Assembly (NCBI GenBank): GCA_963971535.1
Contig: OZ020598.1
Span: forward strand, 98,329,674 to 98,393,673
Length of the DNA stretch: 64,000 bases
Direction: 5' to 3'
From: Notolepis coatsorum
Lineage: Eukaryota > Chordata > Actinopteri > Aulopiformes > Paralepididae
Part shown: piece after piece, positions 62,934 through 64,000 of the stretch
Numbering within the stretch: position 1 is the first letter of the stretch
Layout of the letters: each line of letters opens with the position of its first letter
Translations under genes and position numbers: made by a program
Notes under the pieces: model-generated
Databases searched by the model: none
Told to the model about the DNA's origin: nothing
Seen by the model: only the letters and a program-made list of their open reading frames with translations

Positions 62934-63462
62934 ATCTGGGTGACAGACGACAGAATATTTCAGTTTTGGAGATAAATTACTAGAATAATTAAATTAAGTT
63001 TCCACTTTTTCCAGTTTTCCACAAAATGCCAAAGCTATATATATATATATAGTTTGCCATTTATGTAAACAAACCTGATTACATCAGTGGTATCTCACAC
63101 ACATTCTGATAATGTTTAACAATAAAAACCTTGTGACTGGAAATGTTATCTATGTCCATCTGTGTTAAATCTCTGTACAGCTTTTGACTAGTTAATATAT
63201 ATATATATATATATATATATACAGCCAAGGTTGAGGAGATATGACATTCTGGTCAGACGCTGGTGTGTCTCTGATGATGAACTGAGCACTTTTCTGTGGG
63301 CATGGAAACAGAAATAAACTATGTTCTATATTTTTATACAAATTGACTCGATCTGAATTCCTACAGCTTCACTGTTTGGCTCATTGGAATATTCCACAGC
63401 AACCTTCATCTCTTACTCCCTGCTTGCACTGAAGTGATCAGGCCCTAAAGTCAATTATTACC
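62934..63462. other. Second intron of the MADF-BESS gene
   Basis: This contains TA microsatellites (about 63037-63050 and 63193-63220) and no other feature. Confidence 0.6.
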
Positions 63463-64000
63463 TGTGACATATGTGATGAAGACATGGAGGCGAGCAAGGA
63501 GTCCACAGTCTGCTGGCTCTCCATCTCCCTGAAATTACTGCTGGTCTCCCTGTCCTGCATGTGTGGCTCTAAAAAACTCAGGATGCTCAAATACTTCCAT
63601 CTTTTTTTTCCTCCAGCTTCTGCTCCACTCTTCTTCTCTTTCTCAGCCCTTCTATCCTTCCTATATTTGTCCCTCAAGTATTTCCACTTTGATTGGCAAC
63701 GATCACCTATAATCAGATAGCAGACTAAATAATGACATTATGTAAAAGGTATCAGATTGACATTGCTAGCTAATGATATGCTAACAATATAACGACGTCA
63801 GATATAGTTTTGTACAGTGGATGATATAAAAAAAAATAACTCACCAGCAACATTCATGGTCCTGCCAATCTGGTCCCACAAACGGGCTTTCCTGTCTTTA
63901 TTATGATAATGTTTATCGGACATATCGTATAGCTCTGGGTAGGTGGAGACAGCCAAAATCAACATCTCCTCCATATTGATGTCGGGTGAGGTGAAGTGAG

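Larger units (their letters stand above)
58744..64000. mobile_element. PIF/Harbinger transposon 2 (right end outside window)
   Basis: A Harbinger-like terminus GGGCCCGCGTCCACTTGGCG starts at 58744, preceded by TAA. A transposase (+) and a MADF-BESS protein (-) converge, the usual gene pair of this class. The right end should lie beyond 64000, so the length is at least 5.2 kb. Confidence 0.65.
62294..64000 (-). pseudogene. MADF-BESS protein of Harbinger 2 (start outside window)
   Basis: Exon A (64000-63845): EEMLILAVSTYPELYDMSD and RKARLWDQIGRTMNV, a MADF domain, donor CTG|GTGAGT. Exon B (63709-63463): RCQSKWKYLRDKYRKDRRAE finishes MADF, then LSILSFLEPHMQDRETSSNF, donor CACAG|GTAATA. Exon C (62933-62294): Pro/Ala-rich 29-residue repeats and at the end NEHFLLSLLPALDSLDSEKN and SLVRMKIQLVLHEAQF, a BESS motif. 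This domain pair is the usual DNA-binding partner of Harbinger transposases. A GAG-to-TAG change in one repeat (about 62678-62680) would cut the protein before BESS. The true start is beyond the window. Confidence 0.8.

Overview
The window looks like teleost fish nuclear DNA, and almost everything recognisable in it is mobile DNA. Typical fish-genome elements are present: L2/CR1-type LINE ends (growth of the tail as ATTC or ATTG units), Rex1-like LINE pieces, L1-like LINEs, a Penelope-like element, a Ty3/Gypsy element, two PIF/Harbinger transposons, hAT and piggyBac-like non-autonomous elements, a MULE-like remnant and a tRNA-headed SINE family. I found no ordinary single-copy host gene, no rRNA and no CRISPR. 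Species cannot be named from this sequence alone.

Layout. 1-2.6 kb: unassigned sequence with one small acidic ORF. 2.6-10.2 kb: SINE copy 1, a LINE end, a broken transposase-like pseudogene with an intron, two hAT MITEs and two TTAA-flanked piggyBac-like elements inserted in the remains of a simple tandem array. 10.5-15.1 kb: a young Ty3/Gypsy element with apparently identical 209-bp LTRs and a 5-bp target duplication. 16-24 kb: further piggyBac-like elements, SINE copy 2, an L2-type end and a 2.9-kb LINE (called family X here). 24.5-31.1 kb: an L1-like LINE flanked by a 43-bp direct repeat and itself hit by a hAT MITE and a Rex1-like LINE. 31.6-37.2 kb: a hAT remnant with two tiny palindromic insertions, then a MULE-like remnant bracketed by the same minisatellite in inverted orientation.

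37.3-56.7 kb is a nest with a target-site duplication visible at each main level. Two exons of an unassigned gene (37287-37406 and 56530-56659) are separated by a Penelope-like element (16-bp duplication). That element is split by a 15.1-kb Harbinger transposon (TAA duplication), which carries a SINE, a TIR element with an inner hAT MITE, and a 7-kb hAT (8-bp duplication) that holds a 6.1-kb L1 (14-bp duplication). This Harbinger has an uninterrupted transposase gene (two exons), but its Myb-like partner gene is broken by the hAT.

58.7-64 kb holds a second Harbinger that runs off the window. Its transposase (+) and MADF-BESS partner (-) converge. The transposase has five introns, and each has the 3' tail of LINE family X exactly at one splice boundary. 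In plus orientation the tail supplies the acceptor; in minus orientation it supplies the donor. This resembles introner-like intron gain and is the most interesting observation here.

All coordinates, motifs and repeat matches were read by eye. Family names follow characteristic motifs and were not checked by any search.
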